Origin: Rhodanobacter thiooxydans | Lineage (GTDB): Bacteria > Pseudomonadota > Gammaproteobacteria > Xanthomonadales > Rhodanobacteraceae | Length of the DNA: 64,000 nt | Assembly: GCF_030291135.1 (NCBI RefSeq) | Contig: NZ_CP127409.1 | Location: 1,116,001 to 1,180,000, forward strand | Direction: 5' to 3' | Shown here: one piece after another, positions 1 through 7,771 of the stretch | How the letters are laid out: every line of letters begins with the position of its first letter | Numbering within the stretch: position 1 is the first letter of the stretch | Notes under the pieces: generated by a model | What the model saw: only the letters and a program-made list of their open reading frames with translations | What the model was told of the DNA's origin: nothing | Database searches by the model: none | Position numbers and translations under genes: made by a program

Positions 1-2
1 CG

Positions 3-77
3 CACCGGGACTCGCCGCTGATCGTCAGCTGGCTGCCGGGCGGTTTCAAGGTGGGTTTCATTCACCGGTTCAAGTAA
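3..77 (+). CDS. 3' end of a CDS entering from the left edge
   Basis: An open frame runs in from the window edge and stops at TAA 75-77. It leaves 24 C-terminal residues ending in GFIHRFK. The stop lies just ahead of the convergent DUF4124 gene, as expected for a real gene end. Too little is present to name a family. The call rests on the open frame and on the coding gap it fills. Confidence 0.45.
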   Translation, partial: HRDSPLIVSWLPGGFKVGFIHRFK

Positions 78-95
78 GCGCGGTACGCCGCCGCC

Positions 96-716
96 TCAGC
101 ACTGCGTGCGGCCGCCGGCCAGCTGCTTGCATGGATGGAAGATCGGTTGGTCCGATACCGGTGGCGGCTGGTGGTCGCCGTCGTGGTCATGGTCGCGATG
201 GCGGCGCGGGTATGGCGGCGCGACCCAGTAGGCGGGCGGGGCGTTGTAGACCGGCTGGCTCAGCTGGTTCTGGTAATCCGCGTTCTGCTGACGCAGCGCC
301 TCGTTCTCGAGCTGCAGCCGATCGCGCTCCGCTGCCTGGTCGGCCAGCGCCTGCTGCTGTGCTTCTTCGGCCCGCTGCTGCGCTGCGTAGGCGTCGTCCG
401 CATCGCGCTGGGCCTTTTCGTCCAGTGCCTGCTGGCGGGCCTCGACGCGTTGCCGGTAGAGCGCTTCGAGGTGGTGTGAAACCGCATAGCGCTTCGCCAG
501 CTCGTCCTGGCCCAGGCGCAGGTAGCGGTCGATGACTTCGGTGTCGTCGGCCTGATGCAGCAGTTCGCCGCTGCCGCCCGGGCAGGGGTGGTCGGTGTAG
601 GCGACCTGTCCGCCCTGCGTGCACTTGTAGATGTTCTGCGCACTGGCCGTTCCCGCGGCAGCCAGCAGCAGGATGGCGGCGTACAGGAACGGCATTCCAC
701 CCGGCAGGGTTTTCAT
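96..716 (-). CDS. DUF4124 domain envelope protein with coiled coil
   Basis: The product is a secreted or periplasmic protein of unknown role. An N-terminal signal peptide (about residues 1-26, ending in ASA) is followed by the DUF4124 signature NIYKCTQGGQVAYTDHPCPG, with its paired Cys residues. Then comes a long Gln/Ala/Glu-rich coiled coil, a short Pro/Tyr linker, a His/Asp-rich stretch (HRDHDHDGDH) and a Cys-containing tail. The His/Asp run could bind metal, but that is inference. I chose the start at 716 because it places the signal peptide at the terminus; an in-frame ATG at 728 is possible. The gene stands alone and converges on the partial gene at the left edge. Confidence 0.75.
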   Translation of the reverse strand: MKTLPGGMPFLYAAILLLAAAGTASAQNIYKCTQGGQVAYTDHPCPGGSGELLHQADDTEVIDRYLRLGQDELAKRYAVSHHLEALYRQRVEARQQALDEKAQRDADDAYAAQQRAEEAQQQALADQAAERDRLQLENEALRQQNADYQNQLSQPVYNAPPAYWVAPPYPRRHRDHDHDGDHQPPPVSDQPIFHPCKQLAGGRTQC

Positions 717-805
717 CGTGGCATCCATCCGGCATCGGCGTTGCGTGCCGCCGTAGTGTCACCGCGACGGCGTTACGACGGGCTGAACATGCCGGGGCCT
801 GGCTT

Positions 806-1375
806 TCAGGTCAAGGCCGGTGCCTGGTCCGCGCGCTGCCATGCGCGCAGCCCGATCACCGCCAGCAGCACGAAGCCGGCGTACAGCACCGAAGTGATCA
901 GCAGGTGCTTGTAGACGTATTCGCCCACGTAGATCACGTCCACCACGATCCACAGCCACCACGCAGCAACGTGCCGCTTGGCCTGCCACCACTGCGCAAC
1001 CAGGCTGAAGGCGGTCAGCGCCGCGTCCAGCCAGGGCAGGGCAGCGTCGGTGCGGTAGTGCATGAAGGCGCCCAAGGCCAGCGCGCCGAGGCTGCCGATT
1101 GCCAGGTGCGCGAGCGCCTGTCGCGGCGGCAGCGCGGCCACTTCCACGCGGCCGTCCTCGCCCATGTGCTGTAGCCAGCGGTACCAGCCGTAGCCGATCA
1201 GCAGCGCGAACGCCAGCTGCAGCAGCGCGTCGGAGTAGAGCCTGGCGTCGACGAACACCCACGTGTAGGCCAGCACCGAGGCCAGTCCCACCGGCCAGCA
1301 CCACGGACGGCGGCGGGCGGTGAGCCAGACGGCCCAGGCGCTGACCAGCGCGGCGGCAAGTTCGACCCAGGTCAT
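806..1375 (-). CDS. pnuC: PnuC-family permease, probably thiamine (PnuT-like)
   Basis: This is an inner-membrane permease of the PnuC family (189 residues, usual length about 190-240). Several membrane helices are evident, and the conserved Trp/Gln/Tyr-rich segments are present (SVLAYTWVFVDARLYSDALL, then GYGWYRW and IYVGEYVYKHLL). Family members move nicotinamide riboside, or thiamine or riboflavin, by facilitated diffusion driven by later phosphorylation. It starts 13 bp after the TonB receptor gene on the same strand, and that unit lies behind a TPP riboswitch. Thiamine is therefore the likely substrate, as in the PnuT subgroup. The family call is sequence-based; the substrate is inferred from context. 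Confidence 0.85.
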   Translation of the reverse strand: MTWVELAAALVSAWAVWLTARRRPWCWPVGLASVLAYTWVFVDARLYSDALLQLAFALLIGYGWYRWLQHMGEDGRVEVAALPPRQALAHLAIGSLGALALGAFMHYRTDAALPWLDAALTAFSLVAQWWQAKRHVAAWWLWIVVDVIYVGEYVYKHLLITSVLYAGFVLLAVIGLRAWQRADQAPALT

Positions 1376-1388
1376 GGCTGCCGGCCGC

Positions 1389-3572
1389 TCAGAACGCGTA
1401 CGTCACGGACAGCCGGGCCAGCCGCGGTGCGCCCGGGAACAGGTAGCTGTCGCCGCCGGAGTTGCCGGTGTCGCGCCAGTAGAAGTGGTTGAATACGTTG
1501 TCGACGCTGAGCCGCCAGGTCAGCGCATGGCCGTTCCACTGGCTGGCGTAGCGCAGGCCGGCATCGAACACGTGGTACGCCGGCACGCGGGTCAGACCGT
1601 TCGGCGTGGCCACGTTGGGGCTGGCGTAGCGCCAGCCGCCGAGCAGGCCGAACCGGGGCGCGAACGGCAGGCGGTAGTCGACATACAACGCGCTGCGCAG
1701 GCGCGGCACGTTGACCACCTGGTGGCCTTCGTAGCTGGGGGCGCCGGTGCCTTCGGCGCGCGCCCGGATCAGGTTGAGGCTGGCGGTGAGGCGCAGGTTG
1801 TCGGTGAGCTGGCCGGCGGCGTTGAGTTCCACGCCGCTGTGCACCTCGTTGCCCTGCTGCACGAAGGTGAAGCCTGCGGCGGTGCTGTCCGGCCGGGCGA
1901 ACTGGTACGGCTGGCGGAGGCGGTACAGCGCGGCCGAGAGGCTCAGCGCGTCGCTCCAGGCGTACTTCACGCCGGCTTCGGCCTGGCGCGCCAGCAGCGG
2001 GGCCAGCGTGGTGCCGCCGTTGGAGGTCCAGTACGGCGCCTCGTTGCCCAGCGACAGGCTTTCGCTGTAGCTGACGTAGGTGGTCAATTGCGTGGTGGGC
2101 TGCCACAGCACGGCGGCCTGCGGCAGGAATTTGCCCAGGCGGGTGTCACGTTCGGGTGTGCCGGCGTCGTCGTAGGCGCGCTCGTGCAGGCGCACGTAAC
2201 GGCCGCCGAGCAGCACCTGCCACTGCGGACCGAGATGCACGCGATCCAGCGCGAACACCGAATGCTGCCAGCTGGTCAGCCGCCGCGCCGACGCGCCGGG
2301 CTGGTTCGGCGACGGCGCGAAGTAGGGCGGATCGACCTGATCGATGTTGGCGGTGCCGACGTAGTCGTAGACGTAGGGGCGCTGGTCGATGGTGCGGCGG
2401 AACGCGCTGGCGCCGACGCTGACTTCGTGGTTGAGCGAACCGGTGTCGAACGAACCCTTCACCACGGCGCGCGCCTCGTCGTTGACGCGGGTGTCGTCGG
2501 GGCTGCGGTAGTCGTAGACGTCGTAGTCGCCGTTGGGTGCGAAGAACCAGCCGGGCGTGGCGCCGCTGGCGCAGTCCGGCGAATAGAAGCAGCCGTAGGC
2601 GAACGCCACGTTGTCGTCGATCACCACATGGCTGTGGCCAGCCGACAATTGCGCACTCCATCGGTCGCTGAAGCGATAGTCGAAGCGCAGCGTGCTGTTG
2701 CTGGCGTCGATGCCTACCGGCTGCTGCCACGGCTCGAAGCCGAGCATGCGCGTGCGGCTGGGATGCGCCGGAATCGTGCTGCCGCCGAGCAACTGGTAGC
2801 CGGAGACCGAGCGCTGTCCGCTGGTCTGGTAGTTGGTGTCCAGCCGCAGCGTGGCGTTCGCACTGATCTTCCAGTCGGCGGCCAGCGAGAAGAACGTGCG
2901 TCGGCCGTCGGCGTGCCGCACGTAGGAGTTCATGTCCTCGTGCGCCGCATTCACGCGCACGCCGAAGTTGGGCGTCAGCCAGCCGCCCACATCCAGCGCG
3001 AGGTAACGCGAGCCGTGCGAGTCGGTGCCGACGGTGGCAGTGTGCACGTCGGCCGGGCGCTTGCTGACGTAATTGATCAGCCCGCCCGGCGCGACCACGC
3101 CCGCTTCGAGGCCGCCCAGGCCCTTGAGGATCTCCACGCGCTGCTTGTCTTCCAGCGGCTGCAGCTGTTCGCCGGCCATGCTCATTTCGTTGAAGCGGAA
3201 GCCGGTGGCCGGATCCAGCGCATAACCGCGGATCGCGATGTCCTGGTAATAGCCGACCGGCGCGTAGTTGTCGCCCAGCGCGGCGTCGGCGCGGGCCAGC
3301 TCGCTCAGGGTGCGCGGCTGGCGGTCGTCGATCTGGTCGCGGGTGATCACCGTGATCGCGGCGGGCGTGTCCTGCAGCGGCGCGTTGCCGAAGCTGCCGA
3401 AGGTGTCCAGCTGCGAGTTGTCGGCGTGGTAGCCGCTGGCGCTGTCGGCCTGCACGTGCACCGGCGCCAGCCGCGTGGCCTGCGGTTTGTCGGTGGTGTC
3501 GCCGGCATGGACGGGCGCCATGGCCGCGAGCAGGGCGAGGATCAGGGGGGTGCGGGGAAATGGCATCGTCAT
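1389..3572 (-). CDS. TonB-dependent outer-membrane receptor, probably for thiamine
   Basis: This is a TonB-dependent receptor of about 727 residues. It has a signal peptide ending near HAG, a plug domain (PLQDTPAAITVITRDQID, then IRGYALDPATGFRFN and VEILKGLGG) and a long beta-barrel with the terminal aromatic residue typical of BAM substrates (...SVTYAF). It looks like a siderophore-type receptor by sequence, but the TPP riboswitch in its leader and the PnuC-type permease 13 bp downstream point to uptake of thiamine or a precursor. The frame opens at a TTG (3584). I prefer the ATG at 3572 (another lies at 3566), and no strong Shine-Dalgarno sequence is visible. Expression should fall when TPP is plentiful. 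Confidence 0.85.
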   Translation of the reverse strand: MTMPFPRTPLILALLAAMAPVHAGDTTDKPQATRLAPVHVQADSASGYHADNSQLDTFGSFGNAPLQDTPAAITVITRDQIDDRQPRTLSELARADAALGDNYAPVGYYQDIAIRGYALDPATGFRFNEMSMAGEQLQPLEDKQRVEILKGLGGLEAGVVAPGGLINYVSKRPADVHTATVGTDSHGSRYLALDVGGWLTPNFGVRVNAAHEDMNSYVRHADGRRTFFSLAADWKISANATLRLDTNYQTSGQRSVSGYQLLGGSTIPAHPSRTRMLGFEPWQQPVGIDASNSTLRFDYRFSDRWSAQLSAGHSHVVIDDNVAFAYGCFYSPDCASGATPGWFFAPNGDYDVYDYRSPDDTRVNDEARAVVKGSFDTGSLNHEVSVGASAFRRTIDQRPYVYDYVGTANIDQVDPPYFAPSPNQPGASARRLTSWQHSVFALDRVHLGPQWQVLLGGRYVRLHERAYDDAGTPERDTRLGKFLPQAAVLWQPTTQLTTYVSYSESLSLGNEAPYWTSNGGTTLAPLLARQAEAGVKYAWSDALSLSAALYRLRQPYQFARPDSTAAGFTFVQQGNEVHSGVELNAAGQLTDNLRLTASLNLIRARAEGTGAPSYEGHQVVNVPRLRSALYVDYRLPFAPRFGLLGGWRYASPNVATPNGLTRVPAYHVFDAGLRYASQWNGHALTWRLSVDNVFNHFYWRDTGNSGGDSYLFPGAPRLARLSVTYAF

Positions 3573-3640
3573 CGTCGTCGTCAAGGGAGTACGGACGAAG
3601 CGACGGCGACCCGGCTGTCGCGAGGACAGGCTGGATCTGC

Positions 3641-3719
3641 AAGCTCCCTACGCCGGTACTAACCGGGTCAGGTTCCAAGGGACTCTCTCAGCCCGGCTTT
3701 TGCCGGGCACCCCCGCTTC
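3641..3719 (-). promoter_or_regulatory. TPP riboswitch (THI element)
   Basis: Read on the minus strand, the conserved THI-box elements occur in order. A GC hairpin (GCCCGGC/GCCGGGC) leads into CTGAGAG (complement of 3685-3691). ACCTGACCCGG follows (complement of 3663-3673), then the GGTTAGTACCGGCG segment and GTAGGGA (complement of 3645-3651). The element ends about 70 nt before the TonB receptor start, so it controls that receptor and the PnuC-type permease. It lies downstream of the kinase gene at 3757-4893, which it cannot control unless they share a transcript. Confidence 0.95.
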
Positions 3720-3756
3720 AAGAACGTCTATTGAACCACGAATCGCCGCGGGATGG

Positions 3757-4893
3757 TCAGCCGGAGTTGCGGATGGCCTGCAGCAGGGCCTGGCCGGCGG
3801 GCGTGTGGAACCACCCGGCATGCCCGCGCAGGAAGGTGTCGTAGGCCACGTCGGCGTTCGCGCGCGAGTGCGTGATGGCGTGGAAGTACTCCACCTCGGA
3901 CAGCGCGAAATCCACGTGCACCAGCGGCAGCAGGTCGGCCAGCAGGTGCAGGTCGGCCGCCTGCAGCGGACGTTGGCGGCGGTAACCCTCGATCAGCGCA
4001 TGGGCGATGCCGGGATGGGCGGCATCCAGGCCGGTGTCGAGCGCGAGCCAGGCGATCGCGTTGCGCTCGATCGCGGTGGCGAGGTCGAACAGTACGAAGT
4101 TGGCGGCGGCGAGGCCGAAGTCGAGCACGGCGCTGATCCGCGCGTCGCTGCCGCCGTCGCTCCAGCACAGGTTGGAGACGTGCCAGTCGCCGTGGGTCCA
4201 CCGTTGCGCCTGCTGCGCCAGCCGTGGCTGGGCGGCGGCGTGCCACGGAGCGAGCAGTTCGGCGAAGTCGCGCGGCCAGTCGCGATCGCGCAGGTAGTCG
4301 GCCAGGCCCGGGCGCTGCGGCAGCTGCGCGTGCAGCGCGGCGACGGGATCGGGTGCGGCGATCAGCTCGCTGCGCGCGACCAGGATGTGGGTGTCGCGCT
4401 GGGGCGCGCGGTAGTCCGCGGCCGCATCGTGCAGCGCGGCCAGCATGCGGCCGGCGGTGCGGGCATGGTCGAGGTCCGGCAGCGGTTGCCACGAGATCGC
4501 CTCACGGTACAGGTCGATGCCGGCGGCCTGCTCGTGCACCTCGTAAACCCAGTCGCCGGATGCCACCGCGGTCTGTCCGTGCGTATCGCGCAACACCGCC
4601 GGGAGCGGCATGCCGCGGTCGCGCAGGTGCGCGATGAAGCGGTGCTCCTCGGCGAGCGTGGCGGCCGAGCGCACGCTGCGGTGATGGCGCTTGACGAAGA
4701 CGGTGGCGTGCGCCGTCTCGACCAGGCACGCCGCAGACAGCGGGCGTGGGCTGTGCCAGGCGATTCGGGTCAGTGCGCCGAGTGCCGGATAGTCGCGCAG
4801 GACGGCCTCGACCTTGCCGGCGGTCAGCGGCGGCCAGTCCGGCGGCGTGTTGTCACCGGCCAGCCCGTGGGCGAGGTGGAGCGGGTCGTTCAT
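3757..4893 (-). CDS. APH/choline-kinase-fold phosphotransferase, possible thiamine kinase
   Basis: The product is a 378-residue kinase-like protein of the aminoglycoside/choline phosphotransferase fold. An N-terminal lobe with a Lys in TVFVKRHH is followed by the catalytic loop motif THGDWHVSNLC (Brenner-type HGDxxxxN) and the metal-binding ISAVLDFGLAAAN (DFG-like D). The family phosphorylates small molecules such as choline, homoserine and thiamine (ThiK belongs here). The gene lies immediately upstream of a TPP riboswitch and thiamine-uptake genes on the same strand, so trapping of imported thiamine by phosphorylation is a fair hypothesis. It is unproven. The fold assignment is solid; the substrate is inferred only from position. 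Confidence 0.75.
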   Translation of the reverse strand: MNDPLHLAHGLAGDNTPPDWPPLTAGKVEAVLRDYPALGALTRIAWHSPRPLSAACLVETAHATVFVKRHHRSVRSAATLAEEHRFIAHLRDRGMPLPAVLRDTHGQTAVASGDWVYEVHEQAAGIDLYREAISWQPLPDLDHARTAGRMLAALHDAAADYRAPQRDTHILVARSELIAAPDPVAALHAQLPQRPGLADYLRDRDWPRDFAELLAPWHAAAQPRLAQQAQRWTHGDWHVSNLCWSDGGSDARISAVLDFGLAAANFVLFDLATAIERNAIAWLALDTGLDAAHPGIAHALIEGYRRQRPLQAADLHLLADLLPLVHVDFALSEVEYFHAITHSRANADVAYDTFLRGHAGWFHTPAGQALLQAIRNSG

Positions 4894-4991
4894 GGAATGG
4901 CGAGGCGTCCGCAGGCGGGGCAGGCCGTGGATTATCCCCGAAAGGGCAGCGCGTCACGTCCGGGTGTCGTCGGCACGCGGCGCGCCATCCC

Positions 4992-4997
4992 TATAAT
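4992..4997 (+). promoter_or_regulatory. Consensus -10 box before the AEC permease gene
   Basis: A perfect TATAAT stands 29 bp before the ATG of the AEC-family gene at 5027. No convincing -35 hexamer is visible at 16-18 bp. The placement gives a short leader of roughly 22-25 nt. Confidence 0.5.
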
Positions 4998-5026
4998 GGC
5001 CGACTTTCCCCGCGGTACCCCGTTCC

Positions 5027-5929
5027 ATGAGCGCGATGTTGCTGCTGTTCGTCTGCCTGATCCTCGGCACCCTGGTGGCGCGCTACGCGAAACCGCCGGC
5101 GGGGATCGTGCCGGGCATCAACTGGTGGGTGCTCAACGTGGCGTTGCCGGCGTTGGTGCTGGAACTGATCCCGAAGCTGAAGTTCGATTCGCAGCTGTGG
5201 TTCCCGGTGGCGGCGATGTGGCTCACCTTTGGCGGCGCGTGGCTGCTGTTCGGACTGCTCGGGCCGCGCCTGGGCTGGTCGCGGCAGCGCACGGGGGCGC
5301 TGATCCTGGTCTGCGGGCTGGGCAATACGGCGTACATGGGTTACCCGATGATCGAGGCCCTGCACGGCAAGGCGGGCCTGGCGCTGGCGGTGGTGGCCGA
5401 CCAGCTCGGAGCGTTTCCGGTACTGGCGTCGGCCGGCATCGTGGTGGCTTCGGTGTATTCGGGACGCACGCTGCAGCTGCGCCTGATCGTCCGGCGCATC
5501 GTCACGTTCCCGGCGTTCGTCGCGCTGGTGGTGGGCGTCATCGCCGGCCTGTGCGGTGGCTGGCCCGAGGTTTTGAATGGCGTGTTTGCACCGATCGGCG
5601 CCACGCTGACGCCGCTGGCGCTGTTCTCGGTCGGCCTGCAGTTCAAGTTTCATCCGGGCCAGCGGCAGCTTGGCGCGGCGAGCTGGGGGCTGGGCTGGAA
5701 ACTGCTGCTGGCGCCGCTGGCATGCTGGGCGATGGGCGCGGCTGCCGGTGTCGACGGGCTGGTGTTGACCGTCGGCGTGTTGCAGGCGGCGATGGCGCCG
5801 ATGGTGTCGGCGACGATCCTGGCCGACGAATACGGGCTGGAACCGGCGCTGGCCAATACCGTGCTGGGCGCCGGCATCGTGCTGTCGCTGCTCACCATCC
5901 CGCTGGGCAACCTGCTGCTGGGAGCCTAG
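5027..5929 (+). CDS. AEC-family transporter (auxin efflux carrier fold)
   Basis: This 300-residue inner-membrane protein has about ten hydrophobic helices in two inverted halves, as in the AEC/BART superfamily. Recognisable features are the early INWWVLNVALPALVLELIPKL segment, the central GLGNTAYMGYPMIEALHGKAGLALA crossover region, and the C-terminal AAMAPMVSATILADEYGLEPALANTVLG helix with polar residues. Bacterial AEC proteins are thought to move carboxylates such as malate or malonate; the substrate here is unknown. The gene is monocistronic, behind a consensus -10 box. Confidence 0.85.
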   Translation: MSAMLLLFVCLILGTLVARYAKPPAGIVPGINWWVLNVALPALVLELIPKLKFDSQLWFPVAAMWLTFGGAWLLFGLLGPRLGWSRQRTGALILVCGLGNTAYMGYPMIEALHGKAGLALAVVADQLGAFPVLASAGIVVASVYSGRTLQLRLIVRRIVTFPAFVALVVGVIAGLCGGWPEVLNGVFAPIGATLTPLALFSVGLQFKFHPGQRQLGAASWGLGWKLLLAPLACWAMGAAAGVDGLVLTVGVLQAAMAPMVSATILADEYGLEPALANTVLGAGIVLSLLTIPLGNLLLGA

Positions 5930-6000
5930 AGCAGCTTGCGTCCGGCCCGCGCTGCACCGAGACTAGCGCCGGAATCTCATGGGCAGGGGGAGCTCGTGTC

Positions 6001-6588
6001 ATGGCCGCTTTCGAACTGATCAAGCGCATGTTCGGCGATCACGGCGAGCGCCGTGCGGTGCCGCGCAGCGGCGAGCCGAAGGAAGCCTGCGTGCTGGTGG
6101 TGGACGATTCGCCGACCATCCGCGCGGTGCTCGGCAAGATGCTGGCGCAGAACCGCCACGTGGTGCTGAAGGCGGCGGACGGCGAAAGCGCGCTGGAGAT
6201 CGCGCGGGCGGAGCTTCCCGACCTGATCTTCCTCGACATCGTGATGCCCGGCATGAGTGGCTTCGTGGTGTTGCGCACGTTGCGCCACGATCCGCTGACC
6301 CGCGACATCCCGATCGTGATGATCAGCGGCAACCTGCAGGCGACCGAGGAGTTCTACGTGCAGCGCTTCGGCGCCGACGATTTCATGAAGAAGCCGTTCG
6401 GCCGCGGCGAGGTGTTCGCGCGCATCGAACACCTCACACGCAGCGGCCGCCTGGTGGTGCGCCAGCGGGCGGAGGCGGAAAAGATCCTGGCGGAGCCGGA
6501 GTCCGGCGCGGCCGGGCACGACGCCATTCCGGACATCGCGATGCCGGACCCGCACGACATGGTGGTGCCGCCTGCCGGGCAGGACTGA
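6001..6588 (+). CDS. Single-domain response regulator (PilG/PilH-type) with conserved tail
   Basis: The 195-residue protein has an N-terminal extension (FELIKRMFGD) and one receiver domain. Its acidic pair is in LVVDDS, the phospho-acceptor Asp in LPDLIFLDIVMPGMSG, the switch Ser in IVMISG, and the Lys in DDFMKKPF. There is no DNA-binding or enzymatic output domain. The tail carries the motif IPDIAMPD. Such stand-alone receivers commonly act in twitching or chemosensory pathways (PilG/PilH family), but no pil genes are visible here. The start at 6001 follows a good AGGGGGAG Shine-Dalgarno. A paralogue sharing both the receiver and the tail motif lies at 7111-7761, on the other side of hslR. 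Confidence 0.88.
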   Translation: MAAFELIKRMFGDHGERRAVPRSGEPKEACVLVVDDSPTIRAVLGKMLAQNRHVVLKAADGESALEIARAELPDLIFLDIVMPGMSGFVVLRTLRHDPLTRDIPIVMISGNLQATEEFYVQRFGADDFMKKPFGRGEVFARIEHLTRSGRLVVRQRAEAEKILAEPESGAAGHDAIPDIAMPDPHDMVVPPAGQD

Positions 6589-6618
6589 ACTGCGCGCGAT
6601 CGCGCGATAATCCGCGCG

Positions 6619-7017
6619 ATGAGCAAGCCTGCCACCTCTCCGATGACTGACGTGCGTGTCGACGTGTGGCTGTGGGCCGCGCGTTTCTTCAAGACGCGCA
6701 GCCTGGCCAGGCAGGCGATCGACGGTGGCCACGTCGATGTCAACGCGATGGGTTGCAAGCCGGCCAGGCCCCTGCATGCGGGCGACCGCTTGAGGATCAG
6801 TCGTGGCGAGGAGCGACTGGAAGTCGAGGTGCTGGCATTGTCCGGCAGGCGCGGCCCGGCCAGCGAGGCACAGGCGCTGTACGCCGAGACCGAGGCCAGC
6901 CGGGTGGCGCGCGAGCTTGCCCGCGAGCAGCACCGCCTGGTCGGTGCAAGTGGCCCGCCCAAGCGCCCGGACAAGCAGGCGCGGCGCGAATTGCGACGGC
7001 TCAGAGACAGACGCTGA
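6619..7017 (+). CDS. hslR: Heat shock protein 15, S4-domain RNA-binding protein
   Basis: HslR (Hsp15) binds stalled 50S subunits that carry peptidyl-tRNA. The S4 RNA-binding domain is at residues 10-70 (RVDVWLWAARFFKTRSLARQ, then GGHVDVNAM and GDRLRISRG). A basic C-terminal tail follows (PKRPDKQARRELRRLRDRR), as in Hsp15. Its length (132 residues) matches the family. The gene lies 30 bp after the first response regulator and before the second on the same strand, so it may share their transcript. Confidence 0.9.
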   Translation: MSKPATSPMTDVRVDVWLWAARFFKTRSLARQAIDGGHVDVNAMGCKPARPLHAGDRLRISRGEERLEVEVLALSGRRGPASEAQALYAETEASRVARELAREQHRLVGASGPPKRPDKQARRELRRLRDRR

Positions 7018-7110
7018 GCAGTGCATCGCAGAATGCCGGCCGGATCTGCGGGAATATCCATGCCAATCCAGAGGGTTGGCGCCGCCATCCCATCAGACCG
7101 GAGGGCTCGC

Positions 7111-7761
7111 ATGGACGGACACGCACTGATGAATGGCCTCGGTTTCTTCAAGCGCCTGCTGGGTAGCCATGCGACTGACGCGGCTCGCGACGAGGCGCAT
7201 CCGCAGACCGCGCTGGGCGCCCGCATGCTGGTGGTCGACGACTCGCCCACGATCTGCGCCGTGCTCGGCAAGATGCTGCGCCAGGATGGCTACGCCGTGC
7301 TCAAGGCCACCGACGGCAAGGAGGCGATCGAGCTGGCCCGCAGCGAGCGACCGGCGCTGATCTTCCTGGACATCGTGATGCCGGGGATGAACGGGTTTGC
7401 CGTGTTGCGCGCGCTGCGCCACGACCCGCTGACCCGGGACATTCCGATCGTGATGATCAGCGGCAACCCGCAGGCGACCGAGCAGTTCTACGTGCAGCGC
7501 TTTGGCGCCGACGACTTCATGCAGAAGCCCTTTGATCGCGACGAGGTCTACCTGCGCATCGGCCAGCTGGTGCAGTCCGGACGTCTGGGCGGCCGTCTGC
7601 CATTGGCACCGGTGCCCGTCGAGGCGCTGCCGGCACTGGCCGCGGAACTGTCGGCCGATGAGCTGGCCGACATTCCCGACATCGCGATGCCCGACGCGGA
7701 GGTCACGCCGCACCTGGCTGGCGTGGCCCCGTTGCAGGTGGTGCACGGTCCCGGTAGCTGA
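7111..7761 (+). CDS. Single-domain response regulator, paralogue of 6001-6588
   Basis: This 216-residue receiver protein closely resembles the one at 6001-6588. Shared blocks are DDSPTI, LIFLDIVMPGM, LRHDPLTRDIPIVMISGN, QATEQFYVQRFGADDFM and KPF, and both carry IPDIAMPD near the C-terminus. I chose ATG 7111 because a GGAGGG box sits five bases upstream; ATG 7129 would still keep the GFFKRLLG amphipathic start shared with the paralogue. There is no output domain. The pair probably arose by duplication around hslR. A role in a PilG/PilH-like or other phosphorelay is possible but not shown by neighbours. Confidence 0.87.
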   Translation: MDGHALMNGLGFFKRLLGSHATDAARDEAHPQTALGARMLVVDDSPTICAVLGKMLRQDGYAVLKATDGKEAIELARSERPALIFLDIVMPGMNGFAVLRALRHDPLTRDIPIVMISGNPQATEQFYVQRFGADDFMQKPFDRDEVYLRIGQLVQSGRLGGRLPLAPVPVEALPALAAELSADELADIPDIAMPDAEVTPHLAGVAPLQVVHGPGS

Positions 7762-7771
7762 CGGCTCGCTT

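Noticed and set aside
1320..3678. Very long frames opposite and alongside the TonB receptor gene (up to 780 codons)
   Set aside because: High-GC shadow frames with biased composition. The receptor frame has clear plug and barrel motifs and riboswitch control.
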